Source: JBFMAE01 sp040756085
Lineage (GTDB): Bacteria > Desulfobacterota > BSN033 > UBA1163
Assembly (NCBI GenBank): GCA_040756085.1
Contig: JBFMAE010000370.1
Coordinates: 1-7,872 of the forward strand
Direction of reading: 5' to 3'
DNA: 7,872 nucleotides
In this document: positions 6,631-7,872 of the stretch, in pieces
How positions within the stretch are numbered: position 1 is the stretch's first letter
Layout of the letters: each line of letters begins with the position of its first letter
Translations under genes and position numbers: made by a program
Notes under the pieces: generated by a model
Told to the model about the DNA's origin: nothing
Seen by the model: only the letters and a program-made list of their open reading frames with translations
Databases searched by the model: none

Positions 6631-6872
6631 CCCCCCCGTCCTTCATAGCTCAGCTCACGAATTTTGTCCCAGGAAGCTCCGACGAGATGGGGCTGTAGAC
6701 CGTTACCTTTGAAAGTGGCTTTTCGGAGATGGAAGCGACTTCGCCGCTGACGTTCAGAGATAATACGACGGAGACCCTCTTCGACAAGGGCCTTCAGGGT
6801 TGTATGTTCTCGATGAGCCAACTTTCTTGCCTCTTCTATAAGGTTATCTGGTATATGTAAGGTTGTCTTCAT
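6627..6872 (-). CDS. vapB: VapB-type antitoxin, ribbon-helix-helix
   Basis: The 81-residue protein begins MKTTLHIPDNLIEEARKLA, a classic ribbon-helix-helix N-terminus (beta strand then helix), continuing with TTLKALVEEGLRRII. The C-terminal part GNGLQPHLVGASWDKIREL-SYEG matches the toxin-neutralising tail of VapB partners of PIN toxins. I prefer ATG 6872 because the strand MKTTLHI starts the fold and the predicted transcript starts there. An in-frame ATG at 6884 would add MVNH and lies inside the operator palindrome. No Shine-Dalgarno sequence precedes either start. It binds VapC and, with it, represses its own operon in related systems. Confidence 0.92.
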   Translation of the reverse strand: MKTTLHIPDNLIEEARKLAHREHTTLKALVEEGLRRIISERQRRSRFHLRKATFKGNGLQPHLVGASWDKIRELSYEGRGG

Positions 6873-6886
6873 ATGGTTAACCATAT
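6871..6886. promoter_or_regulatory. Perfect 16-bp palindrome, probable VapBC operator
   Basis: ATATGGTTAACCATAT is exactly self-complementary and covers the vapB start region. Ribbon-helix-helix antitoxins bind short palindromes at their own promoters, so autoregulation is the natural reading. Both possible vapB ATG codons overlap it. Confidence 0.75.
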
Positions 6887-6909
6887 CATTTTATATGGCA
6901 AGATGTCAA
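6880..6909 (-). promoter_or_regulatory. vapB: vapBC promoter overlapping the operator, predicting a leaderless transcript
   Basis: On the minus strand a perfect TTGACA (6909-6904) is followed after 18 bases by TATGGT (6885-6880), which lies within the palindrome. The start of transcription would fall about seven bases on, at or beside ATG 6872, leaving little or no leader. This fits the absence of a Shine-Dalgarno sequence and places the repressor site over the -10 box. Confidence 0.55.
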
Positions 6910-6966
6910 GAGCATTTGAGCCGCGGGAGGTTCTTTTTACAGCATGCAGGAATAACTCAATCCATT

Positions 6967-7004
6967 TTGGGGGAATAAAACAACGAGATGACTTGTTACC
7001 CCAA
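6967..7004. repeat. Imperfect nested inverted repeat between the divergent vapBC and XRE promoters
   Basis: TTGGGG (6967-6972) pairs with CCCCAA (6999-7004), and inside it AACAA (6979-6983) pairs with TTGTT (6993-6997). The two sides are asymmetric (six unpaired bases against one). It lies outside both promoters, and no function can be assigned. It may be chance in AT-rich spacer. Confidence 0.35.
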
Positions 7005-7065
7005 TGATTAAATAATTCGTATCTATTTGTTTATTAAAGAGAATACGTCTAAAAAATGAAATCAC

Positions 7066-7122
7066 TTGACAATTATCATAAAATGTTGTATTGAATTTAC
7101 AACGTAGTTATAATTTTACAAC
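7066..7122 (+). promoter_or_regulatory. Promoter and repeated TACAAC boxes upstream of the XRE gene
   Basis: A perfect TTGACA is at 7066-7071 and a perfect TATAAT at 7109-7114, though they are too far apart to act together. TTGACA with TATTGA (7089-7094, spacing 17), or TATAAT with TTGTAT (7086-7091, spacing 17), are the workable pairs. GTTGTA (7085-7090) is the reverse complement of TACAAC (7098-7103), and a second TACAAC lies at 7117-7122, 19 bases further on. Such boxes over the promoter are the usual place for autoregulation by an XRE protein. Confidence 0.6.
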
Positions 7123-7126
7123 AAAA

Positions 7127-7133
7127 AGGAGGT
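7127..7133 (+). promoter_or_regulatory. Strong Shine-Dalgarno sequence of the XRE gene
   Basis: AGGAGGT lies six bases before ATG 7140, close to a perfect complement of the 16S rRNA tail. It fixes the start of the XRE gene. Confidence 0.85.
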
Positions 7134-7139
7134 GCTGAG

Positions 7140-7520
7140 ATGGGTGCCTTATTTGGTGAATATTTCAAAAAGAAACGTTTAGAAATTGGAAAAACCTTGA
7201 GACAATTTTGCTTAGAAAACGGATTGGATCCTGGAAATATCAGTAAGATAGAAAGGGGAATATTACCACCGCCGCAATCGAGAGAAAAATTAGCACACTA
7301 TGCGAAATGCCTGGGGATCGTAGAAGGGAGTGATGAGTGGTTAGAGTTTTTTGATATAGCGCGCACTGACGCCGGCCGTATCCCTGAAGATTTGCTTGCA
7401 GATAAGAATATAGTCGCTCAACTCCCGTTAGTTTTTAGAACCATAAAAGGGCAAAAACTCACCGGAGAACAATTGGAAAAATTTACTCGTGCATTGGAGA
7501 AGCTCAATGAGCCAGAGTGA
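7140..7520 (+). CDS. XRE-family helix-turn-helix transcriptional regulator
   Basis: The 126-residue protein has an N-terminal XRE (Cro/C1) helix-turn-helix, about residues 5-62: EYFKKKRLEIGKTLRQFCLENGLD, then PGNISKIERGI, where the recognition helix contains NISKIERG. The rest (SDEWLEFFDIARTDAGRIPEDLL, then LPLVFRTIKGQKLTGEQLEKF) forms a C-terminal helical region. That GRIPEDLL...LPLVFRT...G.KL pattern recurs in small XRE proteins of environmental bacteria, from memory. It has a strong Shine-Dalgarno sequence and repeated TACAAC boxes upstream, suggesting autoregulation. A 44-residue ORF overlaps its 3' end by 14 bases, which looks like an operon of antitoxin-like regulator plus partner. Transcribed away from vapBC. 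The DNA-binding role is secure; the target is inferred. Confidence 0.9.
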   Translation: MGALFGEYFKKKRLEIGKTLRQFCLENGLDPGNISKIERGILPPPQSREKLAHYAKCLGIVEGSDEWLEFFDIARTDAGRIPEDLLADKNIVAQLPLVFRTIKGQKLTGEQLEKFTRALEKLNEPE

Positions 7521-7641
7521 TATAATTTATCAGAAGACATATGAACGTGATTTCAGCGTTCGTAGCAATACGCACCTGAGTACGCTTCTTGAACGGGAGG
7601 GTGTAGCATCACTCAACGATTTGATCAACAGCACCGACTGA
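7507..7641 (+). CDS. Small ORF (44 residues) overlapping the XRE gene, unknown function
   Basis: The ORF reads MSQSDIIYQKTYERDFSV, then RSNTHLSTLLEREGVASL and a NDLINSTD end, with TGA at 7639. It overlaps the XRE stop by 14 bases in another frame and has GGAG seven bases before its ATG, so translation is plausible. The protein is mixed charged and likely helical, with no signal peptide or membrane segment. I do not recognise the family. It may be a complete small partner, or the joined ends of a longer gene that lost its middle, as happened twice elsewhere in this window. Confidence 0.6.
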   Translation: MSQSDIIYQKTYERDFSVRSNTHLSTLLEREGVASLNDLINSTD

Positions 7642-7687
7642 CAGGGATTGGGGATGTGTTCCTCATTCTTAATTCCGCATTCCGAAT

Positions 7688-7710
7688 CCCATACTCCGCA
7701 TTGGAGTGGG
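7688..7710. repeat. Hairpin after the XRE/small-ORF unit, with ATTCCG-type low-complexity sequence before it
   Basis: CCCA-TA-CTCC (7688-7697) pairs with GGAGTGGG (7703-7710) with a two-base bulge and a five-base loop. TCCGCATT occurs twice nearby (7674-7681 and 7695-7702). No T-tract follows directly, so a terminator role is only possible. The rest of 7642-7872 contains no supported gene. Confidence 0.4.
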
Positions 7711-7808
7711 CCACTTTCTGATGGATAATCTCAAATCTCAATTTCTGTAACATTTTAGCCAAATAAAGTGCCCGAAATTTTTTTTAAAAGTAGCACTGGC
7801 GTTTTTAG

Positions 7809-7847
7809 AAGCAATATGCTATATCATGGCCCATGGAGATATTGCTT
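7809..7847. repeat. 39-bp interrupted dyad near the window end
   Basis: AAGCAATAT (7809-7817) is the exact reverse complement of ATATTGCTT (7839-7847). Between them CATGG and CCATG (7825-7835) form a second palindrome with its centre two bases off. It could be an operator, a hairpin or an element end; sequence beyond 7872 would be needed to place it. Confidence 0.5.
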
Positions 7848-7872
7848 ATCATCCGGGGCCGAGAGATACGAG

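Noticed and set aside
7795..7815. Possible sigma-54 promoter (TGGC...GC)
   Set aside because: The GG to GC spacing is one base longer than the strict consensus, and the -12 element lacks TTGC.
7826..7872. Start of a further gene at ATG 7826 or 7833
   Set aside because: Both frames stay open to the window end but only for 13-16 codons, without a Shine-Dalgarno sequence; too short to support.
1..7872. tRNA, rRNA or CRISPR arrays
   Set aside because: I saw no cloverleaf-like segment, no rRNA sequence and no regularly spaced repeats on either strand.

Overview
This looks like a chromosomal stretch from a bacterium, possibly an uncultured Desulfobacterota (Deltaproteobacteria)-type organism. That guess rests only on gene content (liv-type transporter, pxpBC, a lactonase-type gene next to an IS605-like hairpin, many toxin-antitoxin genes) and mid-range base composition; no rRNA or marker gene is present, so taxonomy is inference.

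Layout, left to right. Positions 3-134 (+) are the last 43 codons of a LivF-type ABC transporter ATPase. Positions 359-993 (+) hold a wrecked Glu/Leu/Phe/Val dehydrogenase (GDH): the head is frameshifted, with a stop and a small gap. The middle of the protein, including the NAD-binding glycine motif, is gone in one in-frame deletion, and the tail is intact. Positions 1046-2883 (+) carry pxpB and pxpC, two of the three subunits of prokaryotic 5-oxoprolinase; pxpA is not in the window. Between pxpC and the next gene (2884-3182) are two hairpins, one like those at IS200/IS605 ends, and the scar of an N-acyl-homoserine-lactonase-like gene of which only head and tail remain.

Positions 3166-6034 (-) form a two-gene unit: an NYN/OST-HTH predicted RNase followed 10 bp later by a large secreted beta-propeller-like protein, with a plausible promoter at 6082-6110. 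Positions 6196-6872 (-) are a vapBC toxin-antitoxin pair with a perfect 16-bp palindrome over the vapB start. Divergent from it, 7140-7641 (+) encodes an XRE-type regulator and an overlapping 44-residue ORF, behind a promoter with repeated TACAAC boxes. The last 230 bp hold no supported gene, only two inverted repeats.

How it fits together: a transporter, 5-oxoprolinase subunits and GDH would make a route from imported amino acid or 5-oxoproline to glutamate and 2-oxoglutarate, but the GDH copy is dead. The right half is accessory DNA (toxin-antitoxin, XRE pair). The most striking theme is that two unrelated genes each keep both ends and have lost the middle. I see no clearly new system; the best candidates for follow-up are the XRE plus 44-residue pair and the NYN-propeller operon.
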